The position numbers and the translations under genes were made by a program. Positions 1 to 12,070 of a stretch of DNA of 64,000 bases are shown here, piece after piece. Source of the stretch: Arthrobacter sp. MYb23 (GTDB lineage: Bacteria > Actinomycetota > Actinomycetes > Actinomycetales > Micrococcaceae); assembly GCF_002979775.1 (NCBI RefSeq), contig NZ_PCPR01000004.1:124001-188000 (forward strand), read 5' to 3'. Numbering within the stretch: the first letter of the stretch is position 1; every line of letters begins with the position of its first letter. The notes beneath the pieces were generated by a model that saw only the letters and a program-made list of their open reading frames with translations, did not search any database and was not told the origin of the DNA.

Positions 1-2
1 GC

Positions 3-611
3 CAATCGACGTCGGGCCGTTCCAGGGCCGACGTCCGCGAGATCCGCCGCCACCTCCAACTGGTTTACCAGAACCCGTTCACGTCCCTCGACCCCACTTG
101 GCGGGTGGGCAGGATTGTCCGCGAACCACTGGACCAATTCGGCGTGGGCACCAAGGCAGAGCGTGCCCAGCGGGTTCGCGAGGCTTTGGAAGCTGTAGGC
201 CTGCCATCCGAGGTGGCCTCGAGACGGCCTGCGCACCTCTCCGGCGGCCAGCGCCAACGGGTGGCGATCGCCAGGGCACTGGTGGTGAGGCCCGACGTCG
301 TGGTTTTGGATGAACCCACCTCAGCCCTGGACGTGAGCGTTCAAGCGGGGATCCTTGAGCTGCTGTCCAAACTGCAACGCGAGCTGGGCCTGACGTATTT
401 GTTCGTCTCGCACGATCTTGCCCTGGTGCGGCAGGTAGCTGACTCCGTATCCGTCCTGCGGCGCGGCCTAGTGGTGGAGGACGGTCCTGTGGAGGAGATC
501 TTTCACCGACCGCAGCATCCCTATACCCGTGCCCTCCTCGAGGCGATTCCACTGGCATCCGTGCCTGCCGAGCCGACAGCCGGCAAACAACTAGCGAAGG
601 CAACAGCATGA
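3..611 (+). CDS. Oligopeptide/dipeptide-type ABC transporter ATP-binding protein, 5' truncated by window edge
   Basis: This is the cytoplasmic ATPase of a peptide- or nickel-type ABC importer (DppF/OppF class). The reading frame is open from the window edge, so Walker A and the true start lie outside. Visible in order are the Q-loop (VYQNPFTSLDP), the ABC signature ([15 protein letters not shown]), Walker B (VVVLDEPTSALD) and the switch histidine (FVSHDLAL). The tail with HRPQHPYTRALLEAIP is typical of the OppD/OppF C-terminal oligopeptide-transporter domain. Its stop overlaps the start of the aminotransferase as ATGA, so the two are translationally coupled. The transported substrate cannot be read from the sequence. 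Confidence 0.9.
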   Translation, partial: QSTSGRSRADVREIRRHLQLVYQNPFTSLDPTWRVGRIVREPLDQFGVGTKAERAQRVREALEAVGLPSEVASRRPAHLSGGQRQRVAIARALVVRPDVVVLDEPTSALDVSVQAGILELLSKLQRELGLTYLFVSHDLALVRQVADSVSVLRRGLVVEDGPVEEIFHRPQHPYTRALLEAIPLASVPAEPTAGKQLAKATA

Positions 612-1807
612 CCGTGAATCTGATATCCACCCGTCGGCCCGCACTCATCGAGGCCTTTACCGCCCCCAAGGGCTTTGGGGACCAGACGCTGCGTGATCGT
701 CGGGCAGATGCCATCGAGCTTCTTGGTGGCATTCCGGATCCCAGCGTCCTCCCCACCGAGGAATTGGCTGCCGCCACAGCACGTGTGCTGGCCAAGCCCG
801 GCGTCCCTGCGCTCCAATACTCACGGACAGAGGGTATTTCGCCGCTGCGGGAGTGGATCGCAGAACGCGAAGGCGTCTCCGTTGACCGGATCCTCATCAC
901 GAACGGCGGCTTCCATGGACTTTCCTTGGCCATCCAGTCCGTGGTGGAACGCGGCGACCTGGTGGCCGTGGACAATCCGATCTTCCCGCTGTTCCTTCGG
1001 GGTCTCCAGCTCTCTGACGCGCGGACCTTGCCGGTATTGGTAGGCCCGCAGGGTCTCGACGTCGATCATCTCGCGGACCAGCTCAGGGGCGGCGCCCGCC
1101 CATCCGCCTTATATACAGTGCCGGACTTCCACAACCCATCCCAAGGCACACTGTCCGGAGAGGCCCGGAAAGAGCTCGTACGGCTGGCGGAACACTACGG
1201 ATTCGTGGTGCTGGCGGACAACCCGTACCGTGAGCTTCGCTTTGCCGGCGAGCAGGAGAGTGTGGAGGAATTCAACAACTCAGACCACGTCCTCCACATC
1301 AACACCTTCACCAAAACACTAGGGCCGGGGTTGCGCCTTGGTTGGACCGTGGCGCCGGTGCGGCTGGCGCGTGATCTGGTGGCATTGCGCAGCCGCCAGG
1401 ATTCCCACAGCTCCACGCTGGTCCAAGCCATCATCGGGGAACTGGTCACGTCCGATCCCGGAATTTTCGACGCAACCCTGAACCGGGCCCGAGCCCTGTA
1501 CCGGAACCGCGCTGAAACGCTGGTCGCCGCACTGCACCGGGAAGCTCCGGGAGCTTTTGAAACTGTCCTCCCGGACGGCGGGCTGTTCCTCTGGCCCAAA
1601 CTGTCAGACGACACCGTAGACCCGGAGCAATTGGCCGCCGATGCCAGCGCAGAAGGCGTCGAGTACCAGCGGGGTTCGTTCTTCCCATCGGGGCCCGGAA
1701 CGGACGCTCACCGACACCTGCGCCTGGCGTACGGCGACGTAGAGGCATCAAAGCTGGAGGAGGCGGCTGCGCGCCTGGGACGTGCGCTGAAGCGCCAAGT
1801 TCCGTAG
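608..1807 (+). CDS. PLP-dependent aminotransferase (class I/II, fold type I)
   Basis: A 399-residue aminotransferase that should transfer amino groups between an amino acid and a 2-oxo acid using pyridoxal phosphate. The cofactor motif DNPY lies near residues 203-206. The Schiff-base lysine is near residue 236 in TFTKTLGPGLRLGW, a form common in MocR-like and 2-aminoadipate-type aminotransferases. There is no N-terminal winged-helix domain, so it is an enzyme and not a MocR regulator. The ATGA overlap with the upstream ABC ATPase suggests that it processes an imported peptide or amino acid, which is inference. A hairpin repeat follows the gene. Confidence 0.88.
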   Translation: MTVNLISTRRPALIEAFTAPKGFGDQTLRDRRADAIELLGGIPDPSVLPTEELAAATARVLAKPGVPALQYSRTEGISPLREWIAEREGVSVDRILITNGGFHGLSLAIQSVVERGDLVAVDNPIFPLFLRGLQLSDARTLPVLVGPQGLDVDHLADQLRGGARPSALYTVPDFHNPSQGTLSGEARKELVRLAEHYGFVVLADNPYRELRFAGEQESVEEFNNSDHVLHINTFTKTLGPGLRLGWTVAPVRLARDLVALRSRQDSHSSTLVQAIIGELVTSDPGIFDATLNRARALYRNRAETLVAALHREAPGAFETVLPDGGLFLWPKLSDDTVDPEQLAADASAEGVEYQRGSFFPSGPGTDAHRHLRLAYGDVEASKLEEAAARLGRALKRQVP

Positions 1808-1812
1808 CCCCA

Positions 1813-1878
1813 CCCAACTAGGTAGCAGTTCAGGTCGTTCCCAGCGCTCAGAACGGCCTCAACTGCGACTTACTTGGG
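1813..1878. repeat. Long intergenic hairpin, family copy 1
   Basis: An imperfect inverted repeat with arms of about 28 bases around a short loop, just after the aminotransferase stop. The left tip reads CCCAACTAGGT and the inner arm GCAGTTCAGGTCGTTC. Almost the same arm occurs in the perfect hairpin at 63542-63607, and the tips recur near 25461 and 51842. It may end transcription in either direction, although there is no clear T-run. Confidence 0.7.
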
Positions 1879-1890
1879 CGCGGGAAAACA

Positions 1891-1922
1891 AAAGAGCCCC
1901 GATCCTAAGATCGGGGCTCTTT
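1891..1922 (-). terminator. Rho-independent terminator of tRNA-Leu
   Basis: A perfect 14-bp stem (AAAGAGCCCCGATC and its complement) with a four-base loop. Read on the minus strand it lies just downstream of tRNA-Leu and continues into a T-rich run. It could also stop transcripts from the plus strand. Confidence 0.85.
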
Positions 1923-1930
1923 CAATTGCG

Positions 1931-2013
1931 TGCGCGAGGGGGGATTTGAACCCCCACACCCTTTCGGATACTGGCACCTGAAGCCAGCGCGTCTGCCGTT
2001 CCGCCACTCGCGC
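1931..2013 (-). tRNA. tRNA-Leu (anticodon CAG)
   Basis: The minus strand folds as a class II tRNA with the seven-base acceptor pair GCGCGAG/CTCGCGC, the anticodon arm CTGGC-TTCAGGT-GCCAG giving CAG, a long variable arm and a T-loop of GTTCAAATC type. The CCA end is not encoded. A leucine tRNA next to fhaA is also found in mycobacteria, which supports the synteny. Confidence 0.96.
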
Positions 2014-2388
2014 GCAACTTCTTTTTCTGGACTTCCGCGGGTTTCCCAGCTTCGTTTCCTTCAAAAGCAGCGAGATCAAGCATAACGGACATCCGGAGCA
2101 AAACACCAATCGACCAGTGCGAAGGGCCGCCGAACACACCAGGACTGCCTCAACAACAGCTGAACCTCACGGAAATTTCATCCCCCGCCTCCCGCGCCAC
2201 CATGGGCCGGAAACGAACTTTTCCGGGTCGCAAGGCGTTGTGGATTAAGGCCATTCCCAGTCAGTCCCAGTAGTATCGGGAAGTGGAAGGGCCGTCGGGC
2301 GCGTACTTCGCTGTGTTCGCGGACGGAGCAATGCACTGACTATCGGACCAGGCACAACGGGTGCCGCGGCAAGGAAAGGAGAAGGACC
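2014..2388. other. Intergenic region upstream of fhaA
   Basis: This 375-base gap holds the upstream region of tRNA-Leu on the minus strand and the leader of the fhaA operon on the plus strand. No convincing gene is seen. TAGTAT near 2271 could be a -10 element, but no clear -35 pairs with it. A strong ribosome binding site (AAGGAGAAGG) lies just before 2389. Confidence 0.5.
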
Positions 2389-3138
2389 ATGGGTTTGCTG
2401 GACAAAGTCGAGCGCGGCATTGAAAAGGCAGTACGCAACGTCTTCTCCACGGGGTCGCGGGCACGTGTTGAGCCAGTGGAGATTGCCAGCAAGCTGAGGC
2501 GCGAGTTGGACAATAAGTCCATCACCATCGCTGCCGGACGCACGCTGGCTCCGAATGTTTTTGATGTCCTGCTGAGTGACGAAGACTTTGCCCGGGCCCA
2601 GGAATGGGGAACACCGCTGGCCGAGGAACTGTGTGACGTTGTTATCCAACATGTCCGCAGCCAGGGTTATACGCTCCAAGGCGCTGTCCGCATTTCGTTC
2701 CGTCGCAACGACGAAGAGCGTGCCGGACATTTCGAGATCACTTCCCGGACAGAGAAATCGTCCGATGACGCTGCTGCTGCCCCTCAGGCACCCCGGTCCA
2801 ATGTTCCGGCAGCACCGGCCCGCCAACCCACCCGCCTCCAGCCTGTGTTGGATATCGGCGGCCAGCGGTATTCCCTCAATGCCCGGTCCGTGGTGCTGGG
2901 CCGCTCGTCCGAAGCTGACATCCTGGTGGACGACACCGGAGTTTCACGGAAGCACCTTGAGGTCCGCACCGAGAATGGCAGCACGTGGGCCGTTGATATG
3001 GGCTCCACCAACGGCAGTTACGTTAACGGACATAAAGTGAACGGCAGCGTGGAGCTCACAGACGGCTCAACCATCACGATGGGACGTACCAAGATCATTT
3101 TCCGCCTCCTCCCCCAAACCCCGGGTGGCCACGCGTGA
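2389..3138 (+). CDS. fhaA: DUF3662 and FHA domain-containing protein FhaA
   Basis: A 249-residue cytoplasmic adaptor. Residues 1 to about 120 form the DUF3662 domain, followed by a Pro/Ala-rich linker. A C-terminal FHA phosphothreonine-binding domain starts near residue 155, with the GRSSEADI loop near 169-176 and GSTNGS near 205-210. In mycobacteria FhaA binds phosphorylated partners of PknB, including the kinase-like domain of MviN, and tunes peptidoglycan synthesis; that role is assumed here. It is the first gene of a seven-gene operon and overlaps fhaB as GTGA. A strong AAGGAGAAGG site precedes the ATG. Confidence 0.95.
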   Translation: MGLLDKVERGIEKAVRNVFSTGSRARVEPVEIASKLRRELDNKSITIAAGRTLAPNVFDVLLSDEDFARAQEWGTPLAEELCDVVIQHVRSQGYTLQGAVRISFRRNDEERAGHFEITSRTEKSSDDAAAAPQAPRSNVPAAPARQPTRLQPVLDIGGQRYSLNARSVVLGRSSEADILVDDTGVSRKHLEVRTENGSTWAVDMGSTNGSYVNGHKVNGSVELTDGSTITMGRTKIIFRLLPQTPGGHA

Positions 3139-3623
3139 ACGACATCAGCGAACTGACCATTACAGCGCTTCGCTTCGGATTCCTTCTTTTGTTGTGGGTC
3201 CTGATTTTCAGCATCGTGACCACTATGCGCCGCGACTTCCAGATAGGCCGCAAGGCTGTCACCGGCGTTCCCACGGCACGCGAAGTCCGCAAACATCCGG
3301 AACTCGCGGCCTCGCCGCCGCCTGCAATCCAGCATGCTCGCACCTTGGTGGTCACTGAGGGCCCTCTCAAGGGCACCACTGTTCCCTTGGCTGCCAGCCC
3401 CATCCTGCTGGGCCGCGCGCAGGAAGCCACGCTTGTCCTGGAGGACGACTACGCTTCCGGCCGGCACGCACGTCTGTTCCCGCAGGGCAGCCGCTGGTTC
3501 ATCGAGGACCTGGGCTCCACCAACGGCACCTACCTGGCCGATCAACAGCTCACCCGCGCACTGCCGGTGGAGCTTGGCGTCCCCGTGAGAATCGGCAAGA
3601 CGGTCATTGAATTGAGGCCGTAG
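3135..3623 (+). CDS. fhaB: FHA domain-containing membrane protein FhaB
   Basis: A 162-residue protein with one N-terminal membrane segment (about residues 10-28, LRFGFLLLLWVLIFSIV) and a C-terminal FHA domain with GRAQEATLVLEDD near residue 93 and GSTNGTYL near residue 127. FhaB/FipA-type proteins read threonine phosphorylation set by PASTA kinases and link it to division. The GTG start overlaps the fhaA stop, and pstP follows after three bases, so co-translation is expected. Confidence 0.94.
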   Translation: MNDISELTITALRFGFLLLLWVLIFSIVTTMRRDFQIGRKAVTGVPTAREVRKHPELAASPPPAIQHARTLVVTEGPLKGTTVPLAASPILLGRAQEATLVLEDDYASGRHARLFPQGSRWFIEDLGSTNGTYLADQQLTRALPVELGVPVRIGKTVIELRP

Positions 3624-3626
3624 TCC

Positions 3627-5332
<1,706 letters not shown>

Positions 5333-5336
<4 letters not shown>

Positions 5337-6763
5337 TGCAGACTGAGATAGCCCCCAAGCCCCGCCGGAACGTTGAGCTGGTGCTCATTGTTCTTGCCCT
5401 CGCTGTGGGCATCGGCGCCAGCGCATTGGTGAGTATCAACTCGGAAGTCGGGTTGGACAGTGACTTCTGGTTCCAGTCCAGCCTCCTGGCTGTGGCTGCT
5501 TTCGCCTTCCACGTTGTTCTCAGGCTTCGGGCAAAGTATGCAGATCCGGTAATACTTCCCATTGTCGTTGCGCTCAATGGTCTCGGCCTGGCGTTGATTC
5601 ACCGTATGGATGGACCCGGAGACGATACGGGCAACAACCAGCTCCGGTGGACCCTCATTGCCATGGCGGTCTCCATTGCCGTGATCTGGTTCCTCAAGGA
5701 TCACCGGATCCTTCGCCGCTTCACGTACATCTCCCTGGCGGCCAGTGCTTTCCTGCTGCTTCTCCCGTTGATTCCCGGGATCTCGGCAGGTGAAATCCTT
5801 GGTGCGCGCGTTTGGATCCGCGTTGGACCCATGACGTTCCAGCCTGGTGAAATCGCCAAGATCACGCTTGCCATATTTTTTGCCGGGTATCTGTCCTCCA
5901 ACCGCGATCTCATATTGTTGGCAGGCCGGAAGATCGGCCCCATGCAGTTCCCGCGGTTCAAAGACCTTGGCCCCATGATCACCGCCTGGCTGGTGAGCAT
6001 TGGTGTGCTCGTCTTCCAGCGGGACCTGGGATCCTCCATTCTCTTCTTCGGCTTGTTCATCGTCATGATCTACGTGGCCACGAGCCGGATCTCGTGGGTA
6101 GTGATCGGCCTGCTGCTGATTCTGGGCGGCGGCTTCGTTGCGGCACAAATCTTCTCGCATGTGGCGTTCCGCATCGACAGCTGGATCAACGCATTCACCC
6201 CTGAAGTGTTCGGCAGGTCTCCCGGAGGCAGCGGGCAGATCGTAGAAGGCTTGTTCGGAATGGCCGACGGTGGCCTGGTGGGTACTGGCCTTGGTCAGGG
6301 CCGACCGGACCTGGTGCCCTTCGCCAACAGCGACATGATTGTGGCCCTCATCGGTGAAGAGCTCGGCCTGATCGGCCTCTTCGCAGTGGTGATGCTTTAC
6401 CTGCTGCTCTTTACCCGCGGCTTCCGCGCAGCGCTGGGCACCCGCGATGCGTTCGGGAAGCTCCTGGCATGTGGCCTGTCCTTTGCCATTGCCCTCCAGT
6501 GCTTCGTAGTGATCGGTGGAGTTACCCGACTCATCCCGTTGACCGGGCTCACCACGCCGTTCCTTGCGGCCGGTGGTTCTTCGCTTCTGGCCAACTGGAT
6601 AATCGTCGGCCTGCTGCTCATGATCTCCAATACGGCCCGCGGTCCAGTGGATACCACCCCCATGGTCAACAAACCTCCGGCAAGCAGCAGCACCCCGGGC
6701 ACACGTAAACCGACCACAGGACAGACACCCAGTGCACCAACAGAGGCGGTGAAGCAACAATGA
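5333..6763 (+). CDS. ftsW: SEDS-family peptidoglycan glycosyltransferase (FtsW/RodA type)
   Basis: A 476-residue polytopic membrane protein of the SEDS family, which polymerises lipid II together with a class B PBP. About ten hydrophobic segments are visible, plus the family motif GARVWIRVGPMTFQPGE and an FGRSPGGSGQIVEGLFGMA-type loop. The last 40 residues are a Pro/Thr-rich tail. It is paired with pbpA by ATGA overlap, the usual SEDS-bPBP arrangement. In mycobacteria the equivalent gene is called rodA; division or elongation function cannot be told from sequence alone. Confidence 0.92.
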
Positions 6764-8217
6764 ACCAGGCTATTCGCAGTAGTTGGATGGCTGCCGTCGC
6801 CATGTTCGCGTTGATCTTCGGCGCCATCAGCTACGTCCAGGTGATTGGTGCTGACGACCTCAATGCCAACCCCTGGAACCAGCGCGCTGTTTTGGCGTCC
6901 TTCTGCAACGAGCGCGGCTCGATCATTGTGGGTGGAAAGCCGGTGGCGGAGTCGGTTCCCGGCACTGAATCTTGCGCCTTCCAGCGGAAATACAACCAGC
7001 CGGAGCTTTATGCCGGCATCACGGGATACTTCTCCAAGTTCTTTGGTTCCACCGGCTTGGAACAGTCCATGGGAGAAACTCTGGCCGGAAACTCCGATCA
7101 GTTGTTCCTGGATCGCATGAGCCAGATGTTCCTCGGCAAAGAACCCAAGGGAGCGTCAGTGGAGTTGACCTTGGATCCTGCCATCCAGCAGTTGGCCATG
7201 GATCTGATTCCTGAAGGCCAGCGCGGTTCCATTGTGGTCACCAACCCCAAGACCGGCGCCATTCTCGCAATGGCTTCCAAGCCGACGTACGATCCCAACC
7301 TGATTGCCACGCATGACCGAACCACTGCGGAAGCCAACTACGCACAGCTGAACCAGGTTCCGGGCATCAACCTGAACCAAAACGTCAGCGGCCCCACCGG
7401 CAACCTGCTGTCCCCTGGCTCGGTCTTCAAACTCATTGATACCGCCGCAGCCCTGAACTCCGGCAAGTACAACAAGGACAGCGAGCTGCCGAACCCCAGC
7501 AGCCTTCCCTTGCCCGGAAGCAGTGCCAGCCTGCCCAACTACGCCGGCGGCAACTGCAACGTCCGCGAAACTGCGTCCTTCGCCTTCGCCCTTGAGCAGT
7601 CGTGTAATACCCCGTTTGCCAGCATCGCGCTTGACCTCGGCCAGGATGCCATCCGGGAACAGGCGCAGAAGTTCGGCTTCGGCCAGGACTTCGGTGACCG
7701 GCTCAAGCTGCAGCAGGCCGTCAGCGTCTTCCCGGAGGACCTGGACCAGGCTCAGTTGGCCCAGTCGTCTGTGGGTCAGCGCGACGTCAAGGCCACACCG
7801 CTCCAGATCAACATGATGACGGCTGCCATCGCAAACGGCGGGGTGCAGATGAAGCCGAACCTGATTGAGGCCGTCCGCGCGCCCGATCTGCGCGTCATCA
7901 ACGAACCCAAGCCCGAGGCGCTCCGCACCAGCACCACGCAGCCCATCGCCAGTCAGATCACTGAGTGGATGACCAGTGCCGTGGACAATGGCATTGCCAA
8001 GGGTGCAGCCGTTCCCGGCGTCAAAGTTGCCGGCAAGACCGGTACGGCCGAGCTCGGCGATTCAGGTTTGAACAACTCATGGTTTACCGGGTTCGCCCCG
8101 GCAAACGACCCGCAAGTAGCCGTCACCATCGTCATGGAGAGTGTTGACGTGCTAACCGGGGCCCAGCTAACCAGTCCGAACGCAAAGAAGATTTTTGAGG
8201 CGGTGTTGAATAAGTGA
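6760..8217 (+). CDS. pbpA: Class B penicillin-binding protein PbpA (transpeptidase)
   Basis: A 485-residue DD-transpeptidase that cross-links peptidoglycan made by its SEDS partner. One N-terminal membrane anchor lies at about residues 9-28. The catalytic motifs are SVFK (residues 221-224, nucleophile S221), SCN (281-283) and KTGT (426-429). The length agrees with mycobacterial PbpA. Its stop overlaps the GTG start of the kinase gene, continuing the tightly packed operon. Confidence 0.94.
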   Translation: MNQAIRSSWMAAVAMFALIFGAISYVQVIGADDLNANPWNQRAVLASFCNERGSIIVGGKPVAESVPGTESCAFQRKYNQPELYAGITGYFSKFFGSTGLEQSMGETLAGNSDQLFLDRMSQMFLGKEPKGASVELTLDPAIQQLAMDLIPEGQRGSIVVTNPKTGAILAMASKPTYDPNLIATHDRTTAEANYAQLNQVPGINLNQNVSGPTGNLLSPGSVFKLIDTAAALNSGKYNKDSELPNPSSLPLPGSSASLPNYAGGNCNVRETASFAFALEQSCNTPFASIALDLGQDAIREQAQKFGFGQDFGDRLKLQQAVSVFPEDLDQAQLAQSSVGQRDVKATPLQINMMTAAIANGGVQMKPNLIEAVRAPDLRVINEPKPEALRTSTTQPIASQITEWMTSAVDNGIAKGAAVPGVKVAGKTGTAELGDSGLNNSWFTGFAPANDPQVAVTIVMESVDVLTGAQLTSPNAKKIFEAVLNK

Positions 8218-10055
8218 GGCCTACTTCAGGAATCACACTCGGCGGCAGGTTCCAGCTGACCAGTCGCATTGCGATTGGCGGCATGGGCGAGGTCTGGAAG
8301 GCCAAGGACCAGATCCTTGGCCGGATCGTTGCCATCAAGGTGCTCAAGGAGGAATACACGGGTGACCCCGGCTTTCTCCAGCGCTTCCGTGCCGAGGCGC
8401 GCCACACCGCCCTTCTCAACCACGTGGGCATCGCCAACGTCTTCGATTACGGCGAGGAAGCCGGTTCGGCCTACTTGGTCATGGAACTCGTGCCCGGACA
8501 CCCGCTGAGCGGCATCCTTGAGCGCGAGCAGGTGCTGTCCCCGGACATGACACTCTCCATCATTTCGCAGACAGCACGCGCCTTGGCCGTTGCTCACGCG
8601 CAAGGCCTGGTCCACCGCGACATCAAGCCGGGAAACCTGCTGATCACGCCAGACAACCGCGTCAAGGTGACGGACTTCGGCATCGCCCGGCTGGCAGATC
8701 AGGTTCCGCTCACGCAGACCGGCCAGGTGATGGGTACCGCCCAGTACTTGGCACCAGAGCAGGCCACCGGACAGACGGCCACGGGTTCCTCGGATATCTA
8801 TTCCCTGGGTGTCATCGGTTACGAGTGCCTCACCGGGCACCGTCCGTTTACCGGCGAATCGCAGATCGCCATTGCCCTCGCCCAGGTCAACGACGCACCG
8901 CCGCCCCTTCCGGAGACGCTGCCCACCCCTGTGCGCGCCTTGTTGATGTCCATGCTGGCGAAGGATCCCAAGAACCGTCCGGCCAACGCCATCAAGCTGG
9001 CCGAAGCTGCCGAGGCCATCCGCAATGGCGACATCGCCACGGCGCACGCCGCCGTACCCGGCATGCTGTTGTTCGAATCCACTACCGGCCCCATCACTGC
9101 GCCGGTAGACACCGCAACGGCACCCACCGGCGTCGTCTCCTCGCCTTATGGCAAGGAGCAGTCGACGACGGCGACGTCCGCACTTCCGGTGCTGGGCGCC
9201 GGCGCTGCAGGAGCTGCTCTGGGAGCCGCTGCCGCGTCTTCTGATAACCCCTTGACGCGTGCGAATGCGCTGGAGGCTGAGCGGCAGCTCAACGACGACG
9301 AAGTGGTCTACACGGACGACGAGAACTTCGATGACGCTGAGCCGGAGCGCAAGAAGCGCAGCCCGTGGACGTGGCCCTTGGTTGCCCTGATCCTTCTGGT
9401 CTTGTTTGCCTTGGTTGGTTTCCTGATTTCCCAGTCGGGGTTCTTCTCGCCGACCCCCGCACCCAGTGAGTCCACCACCACCAGCACCAGCCGGAGTGCC
9501 AGCCCTACCTCTACCTCGGCTACTCCGACGCCCAGGCCTACGGAGACAAGCGAAGCGCCGCAGCCCGCTCAGTCGGAGCCCCAGAAGATCAACGTCATCC
9601 CGGAGCAGTACCAGGGCCAGCCTTTCCAGACGGTCAGTGGGCAGCTTCGCGCTTTGGGTCTCGGCGTGGACGGTAAGGAAGTCTTCGATGCAACGGCTCC
9701 TGCGGGAATCGTCATCAGCCTGAACCCCACAGGGCCCGTGGACCCGGGGCAAACCATCACCGTGACCTACTCCAAGGGTCCGGAACTGGTGGCTGTACCC
9801 GCCATCGCGCCTGGAGTGGACGAAGCCCAGGTCCGGCAAGCCATTGAAGGAGCCGGACTGCAGTGGGTGGCCGGAGAACCCGTCAACGGTGCAATTGGCC
9901 AGCAGCCCGGAACGTTCGTCCGGTCCTCACCTGCAGCCGGCACCCAGGTTGCCGCAGGTTCAACGGTCACTTACTTCCTGTCCAAGGCTCTGGTGCCGGT
10001 GGATCCCGGAACACCGACTTCCACGCCCAGCGGCTCCGGCAGCCCGAGAAACTAA
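8214..10055 (+). CDS. pknA: PASTA-containing Ser/Thr protein kinase, PknA position
   Basis: A 613-residue transmembrane kinase starting with GTG. The kinase domain covers about residues 10-270, with glycine loop GGMGEV near 21, lysine in VAIKVLK near 42, HRDIKPGN near 134 and DFGIAR near 154. A low-complexity Ala-rich and acidic linker precedes one membrane helix at about 385-407. A Ser/Thr/Pro linker and two PASTA-like repeats (about residues 465-600) follow outside the cell. It sits where pknA does in mycobacteria, but mycobacterial PknA has no PASTA repeats, so the symbol is positional. The gene overlaps pbpA. Confidence 0.92.
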   Translation: MRPTSGITLGGRFQLTSRIAIGGMGEVWKAKDQILGRIVAIKVLKEEYTGDPGFLQRFRAEARHTALLNHVGIANVFDYGEEAGSAYLVMELVPGHPLSGILEREQVLSPDMTLSIISQTARALAVAHAQGLVHRDIKPGNLLITPDNRVKVTDFGIARLADQVPLTQTGQVMGTAQYLAPEQATGQTATGSSDIYSLGVIGYECLTGHRPFTGESQIAIALAQVNDAPPPLPETLPTPVRALLMSMLAKDPKNRPANAIKLAEAAEAIRNGDIATAHAAVPGMLLFESTTGPITAPVDTATAPTGVVSSPYGKEQSTTATSALPVLGAGAAGAALGAAAASSDNPLTRANALEAERQLNDDEVVYTDDENFDDAEPERKKRSPWTWPLVALILLVLFALVGFLISQSGFFSPTPAPSESTTTSTSRSASPTSTSATPTPRPTETSEAPQPAQSEPQKINVIPEQYQGQPFQTVSGQLRALGLGVDGKEVFDATAPAGIVISLNPTGPVDPGQTITVTYSKGPELVAVPAIAPGVDEAQVRQAIEGAGLQWVAGEPVNGAIGQQPGTFVRSSPAAGTQVAAGSTVTYFLSKALVPVDPGTPTSTPSGSGSPRN

Positions 10056-10113
10056 GTAAGCCGCCATGTCAACGTCACGTCCAGGTCCTGCGCACCGAGA
10101 GGAGAGCACACCC

Positions 10114-11973
10114 GTGTCCTCCCAGCGCATCCTCAATTCCCGCTATGAACTTGGCGAGTTGATCGGTCGTGGCGGCATGGCGGACGTTTACCGAGGAACG
10201 GACACCCTGCTGGGGCGGACCATCGCCGTGAAGGTGCTTCGCGCCGACCTCGCCCGGGATCCCCAGTTCCAGGCACGGTTCAAACGTGAGGCCCAGGCTG
10301 TCGCGGCGTTGAACCACCCGTCCATCGTGGCCATCTTTGATACCGGGGAATACTCGGTTCCTGGAGGCCCCGGCGAAGACGTGCGTGTCCCGTACATCGT
10401 CATGGAGTACGTGGCAGGCCGCACCCTGCGCGACATGATCAAAGCCAACGAGCTTGGCGTTGAGGACTCCGTCGGCTTCACCTTGGGTGTCCTCGGCGCT
10501 CTCGAGTACAGCCACCGTGCGGGCATCGTCCACCGCGACATCAAACCCGCAAATGTGATGGTCTGTGCCGACACCGGCGATGTGAAGGTCATGGACTTCG
10601 GCATCGCGCGTGCCATGGCCGATTCTGCCGCCACCATGACCCAAACGCAGGCCGTGGTGGGCACCGCCCAGTACCTTTCGCCGGAGCAGGCCCGTGGCGA
10701 AACGGTGGATGCGCGCAGTGACCTCTACTCTGCCGGTTGCCTGCTGTTCGAGCTACTGACCAGCAGGCCTCCGTTCATTGGCGATAGCCCCGTATCGGTG
10801 GCCTATCAGCACGTCCGTGAGATCCCGGACCTTCCCAGCGCCCACAACCCGGAGGTATCCGAAGCACTGGATTCCGTCTTGGTTAAAGCCCTGCAGAAGA
10901 GCCGCACGGATCGCTTCCAGGACGCGGCAGCCTTCCGCCGTGCCCTGCGTGCAGCCAGCAACGGCATCCCCGTGGCTGCGGTGGCAGCCAGCGAGGCTCC
11001 CACAGACCCCAACGACCTCGTGGATCCTGAAGACCCGGCAACGGAGCTTTTGAGCACTACGGCCGTGGGCTTCCTCAATGCCGACCAGTTCAAAGACGAA
11101 CCTGTTGATCCGCCCCAGGAAGAACCTCTTCCTTTGGGTCTCCCACCGGAACGTGAGCTGCCGGCGAGCCAGAAGTCCCGCCGTCGTGCCTGGGTTGCCA
11201 CTTTGGTGATCTTCACAATCCTGGTACTGGCCGGCGGCGGTTTCTGGCTCTACAGCCTCATGAACATGCAACCGCCGCCCCCGGCGAAAATTGCCGTGCC
11301 GGTAGTTACCAACATGTCTGAATCGCAGGCCATCCAGGAACTGTATTCAGCCAAACTGAAGCCCAAATCAGTTCGTGAGCCCAGCGACACCGTGGCCAAG
11401 GACATGACAATCGGGACATCGCCGATTGCCGGCGCTCTGTTGGAACAAGATGCTGAAGTCATCCTGAAGATCTCTAGTGGCCCAAGCTCGGTGACCATCC
11501 CGGCGGACATCGTGGGGCGCACTGAACCGGACGCACGCGAGGCGTTGCGCAGGCTTGGCATCACCGGGGAAGTGGTGACCGCCCTGACCCACAGCCCCAC
11601 TGTCCCCGCGGGAGTGGTGATCGGTACTGCTCCCGCACCGGGCGGCGCAATCGCTGTGGAAAGCAAGGTGGAACTGCAGGTTTCCACCGGCAAGGTCCTC
11701 ATGCCGCAGCTGATCGCATTGCCGGTGACCGAAGCGGAAGCCGCGCTCAAGGCCAACGGCCTCACCATCGCGATCGTGGAGCAGGAAAACTCGCAGGTTG
11801 CAGCTGGGACAGTCACTGCTCAAAGCGACGCCTTCAACACTGAGGTGGCCCAGGGCAAGGTCGTCACTGTCACGGTGGCCAAGGCCCCGGCTCCACCGCC
11901 CACACCTACCCCGACGCCGACTCCCACGGAAACCGAGAAGCCGTCGCCGAAGCCTACGGCAACCAAAAAGTAG
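10114..11973 (+). CDS. pknB: PASTA-domain Ser/Thr protein kinase PknB
   Basis: Receptor-like kinase that senses cell-wall fragments and controls growth and division. From the GTG at 10114, the glycine loop GRGGMADV lies near residue 15, lysine in AVKVLR near 40, HRDIKPANVM near 140 and DFGIAR near 161. One membrane helix lies at about 358-382, then three PASTA repeats and a Pro/Thr-rich tail. I chose this start because GAGAGGAGAG sits nine bases upstream and the N-terminus then matches the short lead before RYELGE in mycobacterial PknB. An in-frame ATG at 10066 has no good ribosome site. Last gene of the operon that begins with fhaA. Confidence 0.94.
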   Translation: MSSQRILNSRYELGELIGRGGMADVYRGTDTLLGRTIAVKVLRADLARDPQFQARFKREAQAVAALNHPSIVAIFDTGEYSVPGGPGEDVRVPYIVMEYVAGRTLRDMIKANELGVEDSVGFTLGVLGALEYSHRAGIVHRDIKPANVMVCADTGDVKVMDFGIARAMADSAATMTQTQAVVGTAQYLSPEQARGETVDARSDLYSAGCLLFELLTSRPPFIGDSPVSVAYQHVREIPDLPSAHNPEVSEALDSVLVKALQKSRTDRFQDAAAFRRALRAASNGIPVAAVAASEAPTDPNDLVDPEDPATELLSTTAVGFLNADQFKDEPVDPPQEEPLPLGLPPERELPASQKSRRRAWVATLVIFTILVLAGGGFWLYSLMNMQPPPPAKIAVPVVTNMSESQAIQELYSAKLKPKSVREPSDTVAKDMTIGTSPIAGALLEQDAEVILKISSGPSSVTIPADIVGRTEPDAREALRRLGITGEVVTALTHSPTVPAGVVIGTAPAPGGAIAVESKVELQVSTGKVLMPQLIALPVTEAEAALKANGLTIAIVEQENSQVAAGTVTAQSDAFNTEVAQGKVVTVTVAKAPAPPPTPTPTPTPTETEKPSPKPTATKK

Positions 11974-12070
11974 GGGGCTTGGGCTGTCGCTGCGGGCACC
12001 CGGAAGCGGGCGTCTAAGCGAGGAACGAGCGAGCCCGCGGAGGGTGTCAGCGGCGCCAGCCGCGCCTCAC

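Noticed and set aside
79..975. A 298-codon minus-strand frame across the ABC ATPase and aminotransferase
   Set aside because: Antisense shadow of two recognised genes.
8226..9839. A 537-codon minus-strand frame across the pknA-position kinase
   Set aside because: Antisense shadow; the kinase motifs on the plus strand are unambiguous.
10066..10113. Upstream ATG as the start of pknB
   Set aside because: No good ribosome site precedes it, while the in-frame GTG at 10114 has GAGAGGAGAG and gives a family-like N-terminus.
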